64,000 nt of DNA from Trichoplusia ni (Eukaryota; Arthropoda; Insecta; Lepidoptera; Noctuidae), in the NCBI RefSeq assembly GCF_003590095.1, contig NC_039481.1:5890001-5954000 (forward strand), read 5' to 3'. Within the stretch, counting starts at the first letter, position 1; each line of letters opens with the position of its first letter. Both the position numbers and the translations under genes were made by a program. Positions 36,699 to 51,600 of the stretch are shown one piece after another. The notes beneath the pieces are model-generated. The model was not told the origin of the DNA, did not search any database, and saw only the letters and a program-made list of their open reading frames with translations.

Positions 36699-36713
36699 CC
36701 GCTAGGTGGCAGC
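36699..36713 (+). promoter_or_regulatory. CTCF-like binding site
   Basis: CCGCTAGGTGGCAGC matches the CTCF core consensus (CC-N-C-N-AGGTGGCAG type) along its whole length. It lies 4.8 kb past the 3' end of opa. CTCF is known in insects. Occupancy is not shown by sequence. Confidence 0.5.
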
Positions 36714-38729
36714 ACAGCCACTTGTTGTACTGGTAAACAATACAGGGAACGTAATAACATCTCTTTAGTAAAGTCTTTCAGTTGTTAAAGCGAGACTGCA
36801 TGCTTTACTGTGTACAGACTGTCTCTTTCATATCTGATATAATTCTACTTTAGGAAGTCTGTCTTACCAGCATCGTTTCCGCACCTTCGAATTTAAATTC
36901 AGAACACGTATTGAGATGTTTCAAATTCAAATTCCGAAAGGAAGTGTAACTGTCGTGAAATAAATGAAGATAAAAATGCACTTTACTATTTGTTCTTTAC
37001 TTTAAACACTTGCCTTTCGGATAATATCTAAATCGATTCGTTACGTATTTGGTTCGAGCAGTATCGATAGCTATTTATACTACAGCGTAACGTTGAGTAA
37101 ACATATTTATTGAATTGATAAAGAGAAAAGACAAGAGAATGCGTATCATAGCTTAATTTCGATCCCCAATTATAATCTATCCGTCGAGTGGTCAGTTTTT
37201 GTATCGAGTCAATAACAATGCGACAGACATAAAACACTGGACTTTTATAATTTACCGATTCTAATAAATAAAGATTTCAGTCCTTACAGAACGGGGCCAC
37301 ACGAAAAACGACCGCCCGGGTTGCATGTATTAGAATTCCCAACTCTATTGTATTTTACCATACATTCTTTTTTGCACCTCGACCGCATGCATTTGCAATT
37401 TTCATTCAGCCTGTATTAGCATGAGACTTTTTGTTTGTAACTGATTGTCCGTTCTATGATGTATATTTCTAGTTGATAAAGTGATCTATTTGAATAGGTT
37501 TTCTTTAACAGTTTGCTGTATAATGTTGTTGTGCATTAATTAATTATATTAATTCCAACTTTCCTCCTCTATTCTAGTTTTGCTGTGCCAATTAATGTAA
37601 TTACACCGAAGGACAGATTTAAAAAAGTGGTTGTTCTTAAACTATCAATTAAAAAAGTAAAAATAAGGACATCAAAGATGAAACGACATGACTGTATATA
37701 ACAATGTAGCTCCTGTGGGCTAGTAAACTCACTTAGACACATTAAAAGAAGTATAATATCGTAACCCAATACTGAAGGCGATACACTGAGTTATAGTCTT
37801 CGTGTGACGTCACTAACGATAAAAAACGTTACGAGTACCTACTAGATTTTTTGGCAATCTATCTGACTATAATTAAATTTCATTTGTGAGGCCTTTGAGA
37901 ATATTTTGCTCTTTACACCCCTCACGTAATGTAGAGCACAAATAAAGTATCAATTGAGTATGAGTACACAAGCAAATAGCTTCTTTGACTTTATCAGTCC
38001 TGACCAGCCCAGAACCGATTTATCCAAACGTGTAATGTAATTTACAATAACTGGAATGATACACATTTTAATCTTGGTAGAGTTCCCATGTTTAGAACCT
38101 TATTTGCTTATTACCGTGACCTTCCTTTGCTGTAGAATGAAGATAAAGGAAATAGCATCATAAAGAATAGAGGTATTTGTTTGCTACCCACCTTAGGCCA
38201 TGATGGTACAAAAGATTCTTACCATGTTCCTTTGTGAGATAACTGGCGCTACAATTTAGTGAACATTGCGCAGGGCCAATTTTGTTTCTCTTCTTGTAAA
38301 TATCTGACACTAATTGGATGTCCGCTTTATGTTGGTAAAGTGATTTTGAAACATTTGTTTGGTAGAAGATTTTTTTGAACGTTATTTGAGCTTTTCTAGG
38401 CAAAACTATAAGATGATAATGTTCCATTACGGTAAATGACTAGTCAAATTAAAATTGTGTAAAGAATATCTAAGGCAATGTTTAAAATTTTCACTTATTT
38501 CCTCCAATATGTTTACGTCCATATATAAGGCTTTTGCCAATTTTCGTTTACATACAAGCATAACCGTTTTGAAAACATCCTTAATGAAAGGGAACCCGTT
38601 TCAATTTATAATTTATAAAACAATTTAACTTTTAAGATCCCATCTAATTAAAATAGCTACATTAAAAATGGTTTCGCCTGTAGTTGACAAGTTGACTGGT
38701 CCAGTAATTATCTCTATATTGAGCACAAT

Positions 38730-38900
38730 GATAATACATGGGCCCTCGGTGCACTGTGGACAAAAAAGGGGATTGCCGTGTGTCGGGGCTGGGGGCGGGG
38801 CCAGGTGTCACTGGCAGGCTGCAGATCTTATCTCGGGGATGCACGCAGCTCGTCCGCGCACTACCGGTCCTGGCCGACGTCCCGACCCTCATAACAATAT
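38730..38900. promoter_or_regulatory. GC-rich island with GC box, T-box and GATA motifs
   Basis: The block includes GGGGGCGGGGCC, AGGTGTCA (T-box half site) and CTTATC (GATA). Open frames across it exist on both strands only because GC-rich DNA has few stops. It may be an opa enhancer. Confidence 0.3.
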
Positions 38901-39259
38901 CTCACCCTTACCGATCAACTTGCGCATAACTCAGGGCCGCATATGCGCTTAAAGTTATAAACTTTTTATTTCGCTACTGACTCTACATTTAATACTGGTG
39001 TGTAAGTTAGACTATATTTAGCAACGAGCAACTCCTTAACTGCATATCTGTTCTTTATTTTTTTCTGACTTCAAATTAATTCAAATCAATAAAACTTTTA
39101 AATATTGTAGCGCTTTTCGATTTCTCTCGCAGTGCAAAGAATCACAGATTAGTTGATTAGTTGAAATAAGATTTAAACGCTGTACTACTTCAATTGATTG
39201 TTTACTACAAGATGCTTACAATACGTATTAATGTCATAATCAATTTTATTTGTATAGAA

Positions 39260-39320
39260 CAGTACCGGCGCGAGCGCAATGCGCAGCGTCCGTGCGCCGG
39301 CGCATTAACTTAGCCAGCCA
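39260..39320. promoter_or_regulatory. GC-rich block with repeated GCGCA motifs
   Basis: GCGCAATGCGCA and GTGCGCCGGCGCA resemble NRF1/Ewg half sites. No adjacent gene start is visible. Confidence 0.25.
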
Positions 39321-41368
39321 ATTACCCGCAGTGTTCTTGGTGCACTCGGGCCGGTTCATTCCTCCACCAGCGCAATATGTTAACATATTTTTTAATTTCT
39401 CCATCGGACAGCTAAAGAGGCAATCGCGAGTTTATGCGCAGGAGTGAGATTTATAATAAGAAAACGCTCCTACCGCGCATGCACCATAAGGATCTATAAA
39501 TCTTTTAAGTACTGGATCGGCCAATCCCTGTTGAGAAACGATAAATCATCCCCTCGGACAGTAAAGTCGAATCGAATACTGTTGCGCTCTCGCTCACACC
39601 CGGCGGTTCTTATGCTCTTTAGATCATTTATCATTTCTTTCTCTCGTTTCTTCTCAATGATAAATTCAATTCTCTTTTGGAATATGATTGTTCCTCGTTT
39701 TGTTATTGTGTGGTGTTTTATTGTGGGTATCGTCACGGACTTAGGTTTTTTGATCGGAATCCGATCGAAATGATCGCGAGAATTGGATTTCCATTTTAGA
39801 TTTCGTGACTCGAGTGATCAATCTTTTGACTTCGTATTTGGAATACAGACTCATGTTTACGATCAAGCGCACGGCAAAAACGTTACAAATTACTGTGCCA
39901 TTCTAAATTCAAGAAATTTATAATATTTATTAATATAATTATCTACTTGTGACTTCTTTCATGTTATCTCTGAAATTATTGAGGGAAGCAAGAAAGAAAA
40001 TAATATATTACGGCCATTATGTTAAGAATGTTAATAATTGTATGATTATTTAATCCTGCCTTTGTGGTACATTTTAATTCGATTACTTCGAGCTTAAGTA
40101 TATTACTTTGACCTTTGATTCCGTTGCTGTGATTTCTGTGAGTCATAAATAAGTGATTAGACATATCTTTAGCACTATGAGAGGTAACCTATTTATAAGC
40201 TATCCGTTATTCAGGTATTTGGGGGTTAAGTTAAAGTAATTGTTATGAAATCGAAATATTTGTTTAAGTATTTATTTTTGCTATTTACAGGGCTGTAGAA
40301 AAGACAACAATTTCGTCTTAAAATAACTTAAAATACGTAATGTTTTCTCAGTCAAATAGGTAGGTAATAATATTATATAGTACACTTTAATCTTTTCACT
40401 ATCTAAAACGTCGGTCCGTGAAAAAATAGCACTATTTTCAATATAAATATACACAATATAGTTTAGGAGTCCATAGCACAATGAAGTAGCGACACTTGTA
40501 TGAAATTTAAAAAGAAATCAAACCCTTAAGTCTACTATCACTGGGCATTTCCTTAAAGTATATTTTACAGAGAACTATCTAACTTAAAACTAATATTTAC
40601 ATACATTTAACAACCTATAAAATCGTAGTTTTATTAGACTTCGGTGCTTTGGCCACGCTGATCTTATAATTTTATTTTACAAGTCTCGTTTATTTGCTAT
40701 AATCTATTTGACCGCTGACAATGTTACCCGTGCATTACATATTATGCCTGTTCAAGAATTTAAAACATTTTATATTACAAAGTAACTTTACAGTAGGTTT
40801 ATCAATAGAGTGTAAAGCTGGAAAATGTATGAATAATTATTCTCTTTTCGTAAAACCAATACTATTAACAATACATCTGTTTGTACATACACAAAGGCGT
40901 GTGATAAATCACTGTCAACAATTGCAGTAAGTTGACAAAAATGTTCGTAGAGTTACCGAGTCCCGAACCCGAGTCACACACAATACTTATTCAATACAGG
41001 AATTGTGTTCCAAAAAATAAGACACTTTTACTATAGCAGAATGTTTACAGGAAATATATGACGCGCTGTAAACATTTAACTAGCGGTTATTGTTTACAAC
41101 TCAGTTGTTTTACAGCAGACAAGAGAACCGAAGCTCTATTGTCCGCAGCTCACATTGTCACCGCTCTCACAAATAACTCTTTCTTAATAGTAAAGACCCA
41201 AATATTAAATATCTCTCGGACGGCTGACGTTTGGCGATGATTTTAGAAATGGTCGGATTGACTATGGACTAATTAGTTTTATAATAAGCGTAACACATTA
41301 TAGACAATACTGTTCCAGAGCGCGTAGTGAACTTTTCATTCCACGTTGGTTGTGGATAGGCAAGCCAT

Positions 41369-41374
41369 TTTATT
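41369..41374 (-). terminator. Candidate poly(A) signal of opa
   Basis: AATAAA on the minus strand, 128 bases past the opa stop codon. It would give a short 3' UTR; longer forms are possible. Confidence 0.4.
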
Positions 41375-41501
41375 TGGCTTAGGCAAATCCGAATAGGCTT
41401 AGTTCATAAGTCATAACACACATAAGCGTAAGACATGCAGGCTGTCAGTAATTCTCATATCAACTAATCGTCGAATGAAGAGTTCGCTAAGCGCGGTGCG
41501 G

Positions 41502-42118
41502 TCAGTAAGCGGCAGCAGCGCCAGAGTGGTGCATCAAGTGGTGATGGTGGTAGGACTCCTGCGTGGGGCACCACCAGTCCGGCACGCCGTGCGGCATCGT
41601 CGGCGCGGGCTGCTGGAACTGCGTCCAGTGCCCGCCGAAGCCTAGTTTGTTGTCCATCACTCCGTTCCCACCAATATTAGTGAGATGCGGGGGTTGGTTG
41701 TGGTGGGGCGGCGCCGGGGGCCTCTCGTACGGCTTCTGGTCGTGCGGGTTGAGGTATTTGTCGTTGAGGCTCTCCAGCTTGTCGGTGATGGAGGGGTGGT
41801 GGTGTGGGTGGTGGTGCGGCGCGGGCGCGGGCGGCGGCGGCGCGGCGGGGCTGGCGGCGCCCGCTGTCACGCTGACGCTGCCCGCGGACGAGGAGTCGTC
41901 TCCGTCGCTGTCGTACCGCGGGGACGCGTCGCCTGCCGCGCCGTGCACCTTCATGTGCTTGCGCAGCGACGACGGGTGCGTGTACGACTTGTCGCAGCCG
42001 TGCACGCGGCAGTTGTACGGCTTGTCTGACGTGTGCACGTGGGAGTGCTTCTTCCTATCCGAAGAGTTGGCAAACCGTCGGTCGCAGCCAGCGTACTCGC
42101 ATTTGAATGGTTTCTCTC
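41502..42118 (-). CDS. opa: odd-paired (Zic family) last exon: zinc fingers 4-5 and C-terminus
   Basis: Opa is a C2H2 zinc-finger transcription factor, homologous to vertebrate ZIC, that times pair-rule to segment-polarity patterning in insects. This exon completes codon 220 (Gly) and encodes residues 221-424. Finger 4 is C226-C231-H244-H248 (FKCEYAGCDRRFANSSDRKK) and finger 5 is C256-C261-H274-H278 (DKSYTHPSSLRKHMKVH). Next comes a Ser/Ala/Pro/His-rich tail with His runs. The end, HHHHLMHHSGAAAAY, resembles the Drosophila Opa C-terminus, so the stop at 41502-41504 is the true end. The acceptor is TTTTTTGTCATCAG (CAG at 42119-42121), phase 1. The exon is far more GC-rich than its flanks. Confidence 0.95.
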
Positions 42119-45100
42119 CTGATGACAAAAAACACAATTCCGTGAATCTATGTAGGCGTATTATACGTAAAGGAAACTATAAAATACGCTCGGGATCACA
42201 TTTTGACATGTATCTTCTATTTTTCATTTTGGTCATGGACGCCTCAGGCCTACGCGATATAGTATGAGTACATGTAAGAGAATTCAAGAAGAGTCAGCGT
42301 TAATTTTCAATCTAAATGTAAAACTGAATATTTTATTTTTTACCACATAGAATACTAATTCCATAGAGAATATTTTCCCCGTAGTGATATACCGAAGTCG
42401 TATCTGACATAGCAATTAGAACAGGCCCGCACTAAATCCACAGTAAGAAGAAAAACGTCCAACAGCGGAGTCCGCGAATGTCCAATCACGTCATAAATAA
42501 CCAGATTTGCTCGTTGTTTATAGTTTACGAGCGTAAATAAATATTCACAACAATTGCACGGGATACTTAACACAGCTATAAATCATCTTTATAAGACGAC
42601 TTTGTCACATTCCCGTAACAAAGCCCGGAGTGGTTCACCTCATTCTATATTGAGCTTTATTGTGACCGCAAACGTCATATTTTCGGTTAGATGTATTCAT
42701 AAGTCCTGTAACCCTGTGACAAAGGGTGCTCAACATCCGTTTTACTTCTGATAACTTGATGATGAAACGTGAACAATGAAGATAATCTCCTGGAATTGTG
42801 TTATCATACCGATGGTATCTTATTTACTTAATACCTTACTCGATTCCTTCCCGATTTATTTATGTATTTTAAGAATTATTTAGAGCAATTTTATTCCCTT
42901 TCAAAACATTTTATTTTATCCGTAACTGGACATGAACATTTATTCATTTTGGGGCAGAAAGTATAAACCAAAGAAAGGAACTAAGTTAAAAATGTTATCA
43001 GACTCACATATGAAGATACATTAAGAAAAAAACTCAATTCGAATATAACAGTTACAATGTAATAACAGTCGCTGATTGTGTAGTATCATGGACACTCGGC
43101 CGCACAAACTACAAAAGACATATATTTCCACTCCGTCTGTGATTTCGCTGTGACCCTAATTTTTTGCCGTACTTTTTTCGACCACATCAAAGTATTGATG
43201 CCTCAAGTTCACCGAATCGTGTGAGATGATATTCAATAAAATACATTATAAGTAGGAAGGTTTGGCTGGTGCGGGATACAATGTACCATTACTTATTATA
43301 TTGTCGTGTTTACAAATAAACCTCTTCGGTTGTAATCCTCGGTATTGTGTTTGAAACTTGAAGATCGCGATGAGGACTCACAGATGCTAATCTCAAGTGT
43401 CTGTTAACGCTACAATAATAGGGCTTTTTAGGCGTTCCCTTACCGCAAGTTTGTATACCGAGTGAACGGATCACACGTTTTCAATAGATCGATACTTCCT
43501 TTCTTTCTGTATTCCTACTATATTTACGCATTATAAACTATCATTCAGCTTAGAACGAACAAATACGTGTAAGGAATGTTGGATATGAATATTGAATACA
43601 TCGAAATATAATCTCAACTGGTGTATAGGAATATCGTGCATGGTATGTGAATGCTTTCTCGCTCTTGAGTTATTTCTCTATTAAGTTCCTATGTATTTCA
43701 ACAGATAAAAGTGAACAAAACAATTCTTCAAGTCCTTGGAATAAGAATCCCTAGCTAGTACAAACAAAAAATAAATAGAGATATAAAAATCGTTATACCT
43801 AACCGCTTTGGGGAACAATAAAAACTCCTCAGTCAATACTAATGAGCCAAATACAAGATAAAAGAGTCCGAAACATGTGTCGACCGTCTAATTACTAATC
43901 GGGTGTCTCATCTTCGACGATGTTCGACACAAAAAAGGATCAACGACACATTCTATTACGATTTGATGCGTCCTCCGGGCACGCGCCGTGCTCTCCCGGG
44001 AGAATACCAACACATACCGATATGTGACTTACAAATTGATACTAGGTATTTACCGAAGATCATGCTTAAAAATTCAGAGCTTCAGGGTAGAATCAGGGAA
44101 TATATAAGTTACAAGTATATTCTAATCCATCAGATTTTGGTTATCCTTGTACTATACCAACCAAAACACAACAAAAATGAGACCAAAGCAAAACAAACAA
44201 TATCATGTTTATTACAGCTCCGTAGTATACAAAAATCATGTTGAAATTGTTTCTTTAAACATTTAGTGTCAAAATAAAAACAAAGTGACCATCAGATGGG
44301 AATGCACTTCGTGAATTCGTCGCGTTCCGCGCCGGGACACCGGCTAGGGTCAGATGCTTATCTTAAACGGCTGTATCACCCACAGGAGACACTTTTTTGT
44401 TACGTTATTATCGATGTGAAACTTTATCTCATGTTTTTTAAAAGGAGTTTTGTGACGGATTCAATCCATGTTAAGATAACGATTTACAATACGGTTAGCT
44501 TTAAATTAAACCAGATTATCAAGATGTAATTTACAGCCGTGAAGTTATACAAGTCAATTTAATAGTATTAAGCGGTACGCAAGTTAAGCTCGGGCAAATC
44601 CAGTTGGCACATCGCCTAGCCCAAATTACTCTGCGGTATTGAGTTACAAATCGCTACTTAAGTGCGCTCTGCTGTGAAAACAAGCTTTTTAGAAATAGCG
44701 CGAGTGATGTGAAACCTGACACAGTCGGCCTTTGCACCCAAATTGTGGTAAATGGCTTTAGGTGAGTTTGGAGAAAAAACAATCGCAGTTCACCAGGTGT
44801 CGGGTTGCTAAAACGCAAATAATCCCGTACAAAATACTATTTATTGCTTCGAAAGTATAATTAAATGAATGTTTATCATTCGTGTGTCTGGTCGACTACT
44901 GGCCGCTTGCTTGTCATCACCTTGAATAATAATTGGACGACACTTGATATCCGTGCACCTGTTTCTTTGAGAATATTTTCATTTGACATTAAAGCGGAAT
45001 TTGCTTAAATCACGGTGACGCCAATAATTAAGATAAAACAAAATGTGGTGTCAATCTCAGACAGCGGCTGTATTATATGGATTTTATAAATGCTTTCAAG

Positions 45101-47228
45101 TTACTTAATTAACGGAAATTTTTATATGAAAGTAAATTTTTATAAGGTTGCAGCTGTGGTTAGCATTGTTTGAGCTTACACATAATGTGAGTAATGTGTA
45201 CAAAACCATCATGTTTTCTACATTTCCATCTGATACATTCTTATGATCTTGATCGAGGCTCTCCCTCTTGCATTGAAACCGTTTACATCGATCTATTATT
45301 TGGGACATTAAGCCATGAACGCCGCTCATTGTTTCAATCTTTATTAAACGTTACATATCCAAGCTAATTCAATCTCCAATAGACGCTAATAAGCGGCGGA
45401 TGACTGGGCGAATGGCCGCAGCCCGCGCCAGACATGACCACGCTCCATGTTCCGTCTGACCCACAATACTAATCGCTACATACAATACACCATATCTAGA
45501 ACACCCACTATATTCAATTAAAACAATAACACGACCCACACAAGCATCCTATACAAATCCCAACAACTGATTGACGACATCGACAGCTCTTCCCAGAAAA
45601 CCGTTTTCTTTCGCATATCTAAAGCCAGTTTCGTACAACGTGCATAATGATTTATGATGTACCTTTTATCCGAAACGTATTTCGAATTAGAAAGATATAT
45701 TAATATCTTCATTTTTTCCACTTCTCAGAGAATAAGGGCCCTCGTCCGGGGAGCACAAAAAGAATAGCCGGGGTCGGCGCGCGGCGCATTCGGCGCCCAA
45801 CGACCGTGTGACAAGGTGCTTTATGCGGACGATTATGAGCAGACCGAATAATGTTCCGATACCCGATAAATATCTGCCAACTCATACAAAAGCATCCCAA
45901 TAAAAATATAATAGTAAATGTAGCAACAACACGGGCCACAAACTGCACAGTCATATCTCGCTGATAAATATAAATTAAAATGAAAACGTATAGCTCGGGA
46001 GGAAGAGGGACGGAGAACCTTCTGTGAACGAAAACAAATTAAAACTGATATAACATTCAAATGCGCACGCGCAGGTTAGTCGATGCTTGTGGAAAATCGA
46101 ACATGTAGCGAGGACCGGCAGAGTGGTCAGGTCCAGTATGAGGCCTTTTTTGTCGCACTGGAGCATCCCTGTGATTCACGACGACGCGACGGCCCGTGAG
46201 ACCTCGGACCGCTTTCATTACCTATTACAATAATTCACTCATTCAACCTCATTTAATAATGTTTGTATTTTGCGCCAATTAAAAAATACAAACTGAATAA
46301 AATAAGCATTTTAATTATTCAGGTATTGCCATAAGTGTCGAACATGTCATTTACTGTCATAATAACTCGTATGAGACCTATTTGTGAATTCAATGCACGG
46401 CTTTGAATCGCTAGAAATAGTAGTAAGTGAAGTGAATAATGTAATGATTGCTATAAATAGTATTAAGGGGTAGGCGTTTTTTGTAAGTTCTTGAAACAAT
46501 TTACTACACCTTGACATAGTTAGTTTATTCCTAGGGTTAGATGACGATAATAGCGGTTCCCGTGTGGCTGCGTGCCAGTGAATTAAAGTGCCTTCGCATT
46601 GTTCAGTCTGCAACTCAGAAACTACCATCCGTCTTGCTCTGATAGGTATCTGCTGAGAATGCGCGACAAGGACTGGGAAGTATATATTGTGGCTGTTGTC
46701 TTAGAAGAAATGAAAAGGCTTTCATTGTCACATACATTATGGTTTTCTCATTTTAGGTGCTACCTTGTGCGGATTTCTGGTTGCCAGGGTTTCCTATCGT
46801 ATTTATTTTCAGGCATTCGTAATACGATTTCGTATTGAAGAATGTATGGAATGCAATCTTTATGGTAGCATCCTGACGTGTAAGTTAAGGTTTTTCCAGT
46901 TCATAGGAAAAGAGAAGTTAAAAATGTTAATACATAATACAAATGCATCTATATAAATACATAGTGCAGACCAGGATTGTGGATCCATCACACATAACTC
47001 TAATATGATCTTTGTTTTCTCATCGACGCTTAATAATTTAGTTCCCAGACGATTTTGTAGATAAACAATATTGTACAAGGTTGAACATAAAAAAGTACAA
47101 AACACGTAAGCGGGCAGGGCACGCTCGTCAATCCTTACGTCAAGCGTTTTGACAGCCCTAACCGGCATCACCGCTCCTCTGCCAGAAAAAATACAAGAAA
47201 TAATATCACAAGCTGACTTCTTATAAAA

Positions 47229-47284
47229 TTAGGCGGATGTAAAAAACTAATTCAGTTTTGCTTACATTAATAAGATCCGCCTAA
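47229..47284. repeat. Inverted repeat with 10-bp perfect ends
   Basis: TTAGGCGGAT (47229-47238) and ATCCGCCTAA (47275-47284) flank 36 bases that can themselves pair partly (GTAA with TTAC, AAAACT with AGTTTT). This is a small foldback inside the opa intron. Confidence 0.7.
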
Positions 47285-48641
47285 AATAAATGTAACAACA
47301 ATTTATGTTTTCCTGGACTACAGAAACGGCTATTCCAACTTAAACGAGACTTGACAAGTTAATTAATATCGCTACAATTACCTAATATTTATTTAATTTA
47401 CGATTTCTCAGAAACGAGAAAATTGTAGTGGAGTCATAAATTAATGAACAGTTATGGAAAATGATGTCACGACGCACTTTAAGACTACATTGAAGTTATA
47501 AAAGAAATGTTTATACAATTACGTGTAGGATTTAAGGCAGGCGCCGTCAACGATGCTGCGTCGTGTCATAAGATGTGCGATAACTTATCACTGCGTTAAA
47601 ATCTACGAGAGATGGACGGGCACGCGAGCGTTTTAATAAAATGAACTTAAATTTGAATATCAAAATGTTTGTGGGAAACTTGCTTGGGAATTGAGACGCG
47701 TCAATACCCCGTAAAAGATATTTTACTGGGGTTTGATACAAAAATAATTAATTTTCCTTTTATAAAACGTGTATTTCGAAATCATAAAATTCCAATGTTC
47801 AGAGACAAGTATCTTATCCGTCTAAGCACGACATAGTTATTTTAAGACATTTGTAAAAATCAAATTTTAATTAATTTATTCTCCACACAATACTCTAATA
47901 TTTTTATGAGGCAGAGTAATTTCTATAAGCCACATTAAATATAGCTTACAAGTCACAACTAATCAATTTATTGAACTTTTATTAAGTAACAAAGAATGAA
48001 AAATGTAGAGAATATGAAGATACGTCGCGGACGCGAGGCGGGATCGTTTTATTAATTGAGCCTGTTGGTATCGCATTTCTCGGTATTTGGGCTTCACTTG
48101 CAGGATACCCGGCCCATACCGACCAGTGGCAGAATATGGACCTGTTTTATGTACTGATTTATTGTAAGGCCCCTCACATATATCGGTAAACGATTACACA
48201 TCCAAAATAAATAACACAACTTGAAGTCTAAATGAATAATTAAAGTTATTCCGACTCGCTCGCTCGTTTCAAATTTAGTAATTGCACGTGCAAATATTTC
48301 GTCGCTGCGCAAATAAACGGAATAAATACCATTCATTAAATGATTAAGGGTTACTTTAGCTAAGTTCGTAATCATTGTCCGCATCGTTTCCTTCCAGCTC
48401 CATGAATATTAATATGTTCACAAATCATAAATATTATAATTTTGCGGCATGTCGTACGCAAGTCGCCCAATAAATCGGTTAGGTTATGTATTTGTTCGGG
48501 CCGGCGTGTCCACTCAACACCCACGCAGGATCGTGTTTCAGCCCCCGGGCACATTTTTGGGACAAACCAATATTTCTAACGAATATTAATAGTCTGTTTT
48601 GTTTTATTTGTAACATGTTTAATTTTTGTTTTGAACGCGCC

Positions 48642-48668
48642 CACATTCCTCGCGCGCTGCACATTCCT
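48642..48668 (+). promoter_or_regulatory. Paired TEAD-like sites
   Basis: The 9-mer CACATTCCT occurs at 48642-48650 and again at 48660-48668. CATTCC is the core bound by TEAD/Scalloped. The sites lie in the opa intron near Cdx/Abd-B-like TTTATG motifs. Motif evidence only. Confidence 0.25.
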
Positions 48669-51600
48669 TTAGGAATTTTTATTCGCATTTGATTTTATGA
48701 TGGATTTTTATTATTAGTTTTAGTTGCGCTCTTACGCAGGCTAAGTATTATTTAAATATCACATTGCATTAGAGGAAAATGCCGGGAATATTCCGTTAAT
48801 CAAGCGAGCTCATTATGGTAATCATTATCTCTACATGAGTATTTATTGCTGTTTCAATATGTTTTGTAATCGAAGTCAACGATTGGTAAAATATCGTTTT
48901 ATATGTACATAAGTAATATAAACTGTATGTTTGTTCTTTCCTCTATCGTATAGTAAAAACACGTGTACAGCTACTGCTCAGGTATCTCCCGAGATCCAAG
49001 TGTTCAAAATCAGTGGAATACAACTTTTTATCGTTGTGTTAACATTTCGATTGTTGTCTGATTCTGTCGATCGATGCGTTCTATCGAGATTTTTTCGCGA
49101 GCGGTGTTAAATACTAAGGGCTGACACAAACATAGCGTATTTGGTAACTTTTTATGAGAACACAGGTGCTCTTAAATTGTTATAGGAATGTACTTTACGA
49201 TGGACGCCGAAGGAAACGAGAACGTAGAAAGTTCAATAAATATGTATTTTATACCTCGAGTGATACAATAGAGCCCTACTCGGTGTTGTATATAGTAGTG
49301 ATTTAGAAGTCGACCGTTTAACATGATAGTAGCAGCCAGGAGCAAGTGAAAATAAATATCAAAGATAGTTCAGTGGTTGTCGAGCCGCGTTGTCGGCGAT
49401 ATCACACACAACCATACATATTGATACCAGTGAGGTGTCGGCGAAAAAACGCATGAATGATGCAGTGAGACCCTCCGCGGTCGCCCTACAAGACGAAAGA
49501 ATTTCGCACACTTAGGAACCTCAAAGCGCAAAATGTTTTTCTCGGCGATTTCAAATCGGCTGATAGCTCATTTAATTTAATGAGCCACCTATTCGATAAG
49601 ATCAAAAAAGCACATCACTACAAACCCAAACTATTTAGTCGCTCGCTCTGCATAACTTAACCTACTCGCTGCGCTTCTGACTGAATTATTAAGGCTGTGT
49701 TACCTAATAGACCTCACGAGAGGAATATGGGATGGCAAACTATGTAACAATAACATTTGAGTGTAGAATCCTGAATGTAGTTAGAAATATAACTATAAAA
49801 CCATCATGAAACCGGCAGGGTGTTTGAACAATCAGACCGATTACAATGTTCTTCCAAGACATATAATTAGCATAATCAGAATAAATTAAATTAACATAAA
49901 ATCCACACAAATACGTGATAACAAAAACAAATCTGTCACTATAAAATGCGCGCATAGATAGTAAAGTGTCAGAGGGAACGATTGTAATAAGATAGTAGGG
50001 GCGAGCGAGGCGGGCGTAGGCAGAGCCAACACTAGTGCATCCCGCCGTTCCCAACCTATTGTTACGTTGCAACCGTGCACAATTTATGTTAACCTGGTAC
50101 CACGACTTGTTACAAACACATGGCAAAACAACTCGCCCATAAAATAGAAGGATGCTACAATCGTATGAAGCAACCTTCAGTGAAAATATTTTGATCTCTG
50201 CCACAATAAATTAAACCCATTGTCTAGACGGTTTCTAATTTAATCTAAGATTAATTTGTCTAGAAACTTAGTCGGTATTTCTCAGTTTGTGATCTGATTC
50301 TATTTTTTATCTAAATGGTTTCTTTGATTTATTAAAATAGTGTAAATAAAATATTGAATAATTAGATCGTCAGTAAAAGCTGTCGATGTTCCATGACTAA
50401 ATGATTCGTTGTTGGGCGTGTCGGGCGGATATTACTAATACTTCGGATGTGTTCCCGATTAGCTGGCGGACGAGACCAGGTGAAACGCTGCCTCTAGTTG
50501 ATTGATTGTCTGCTCTCGATACTTAAAGCGGCCAACAACAGACTCGTGATCGGATTCGAGATAATTTCATTATCGAATTGTTTGTATTATATGAAAAATG
50601 TCTAGACGAAGAAGAGAGATTGTTGCTGATCAATCAACACAAATTGCAATTCGAATTCAGTTTTAAATATTTAAATTGAAAACAAAACGAATGTTTGAAT
50701 ATAATGCTCTGTGGCCAGCATATTGTATTGACACGTTTTACTCATTATAATTAAAAGCTCTCCATTGGATGTCAACGCAACGTTAAAATGAGTGTTTTTG
50801 AACGATGAATAAATAATTACTCAAATCGTGATGGAAGATTGGAATCGCTGTTGTGGCATTTGAGATTCTGTTCAATGTGATTCAGCAAGGAATCGCTGCT
50901 TGCAGTCCGATGCGTTCCGATTCGCGTATCATGGTGAAGCTAAGGACTTTTTGTGCGCACTCCGATACCCTGTTCGCACTATCTCTTTGACGTTTAGCGA
51001 AATTCTCGAACAGATAAAAACAATTTTCAAGTTTCAAGGAATGCTCAGGTGTCTGCTAAACGTGTCTTTGCTTGCAGCGCAATTTTTTATTTTCCACGTA
51101 TCCAAGCAAAGTCTTGTTTTATTAATATCACTTGCTCGTCTATTGAGGTTGTCGTGAAGCATTATTTATTCAAGAAAAACTTTGAATTTCAAATTAATAT
51201 ATTGCGTACTTAGGGATATGATTGTATGTAATTCACTGAGCGTAGTCACTTCAGCGCTGTGTCACAGCAAAGAGGGGATGTCGTGGGTTGACAAAGAGAT
51301 AAAAAAATAAAGCGCTTAACGCTTTCATTGTCTACTGGTGTACAATATCTATGGCGTGGTGTGGGGTAGCAAGTGTGTACATCATGCAGGACGCGTGCAT
51401 GTGTGCGTTACGTGTTGCACATAAGTGTGTGTATTGAGGGTTGTAATGTTACTACTGACGAGGGCTTGGCCACGCCCAGCGAATTATGGTTTGTTATGAT
51501 TGTAAATTCTGATTTCAATTTAAGACAGTCTGAACTCTATACTAATTATTTATAAAATTAACTGTTTTTGGAAAATACACCAATATTATTTTATTTTTCT

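Larger units (their letters stand above)
33612..41368. other. Gene-poor region downstream of opa
   Basis: About 7.7 kb with no supported protein gene. It contains a CTCF-like site (36699-36713) and GC-rich islands at 33910-33942, 35550-35700, 38730-38900 and 39260-39320 set in AT-rich DNA. The alternation of GC-rich islands and AT-rich DNA next to a patterning gene suggests enhancers, which is inference. I recognise no repeat here. Confidence 0.5.

Noticed and set aside
41563..42267. Plus-strand open frames opposite the opa last exon
   Set aside because: They arise from GC-rich codons of opa on the other strand; no independent motif.
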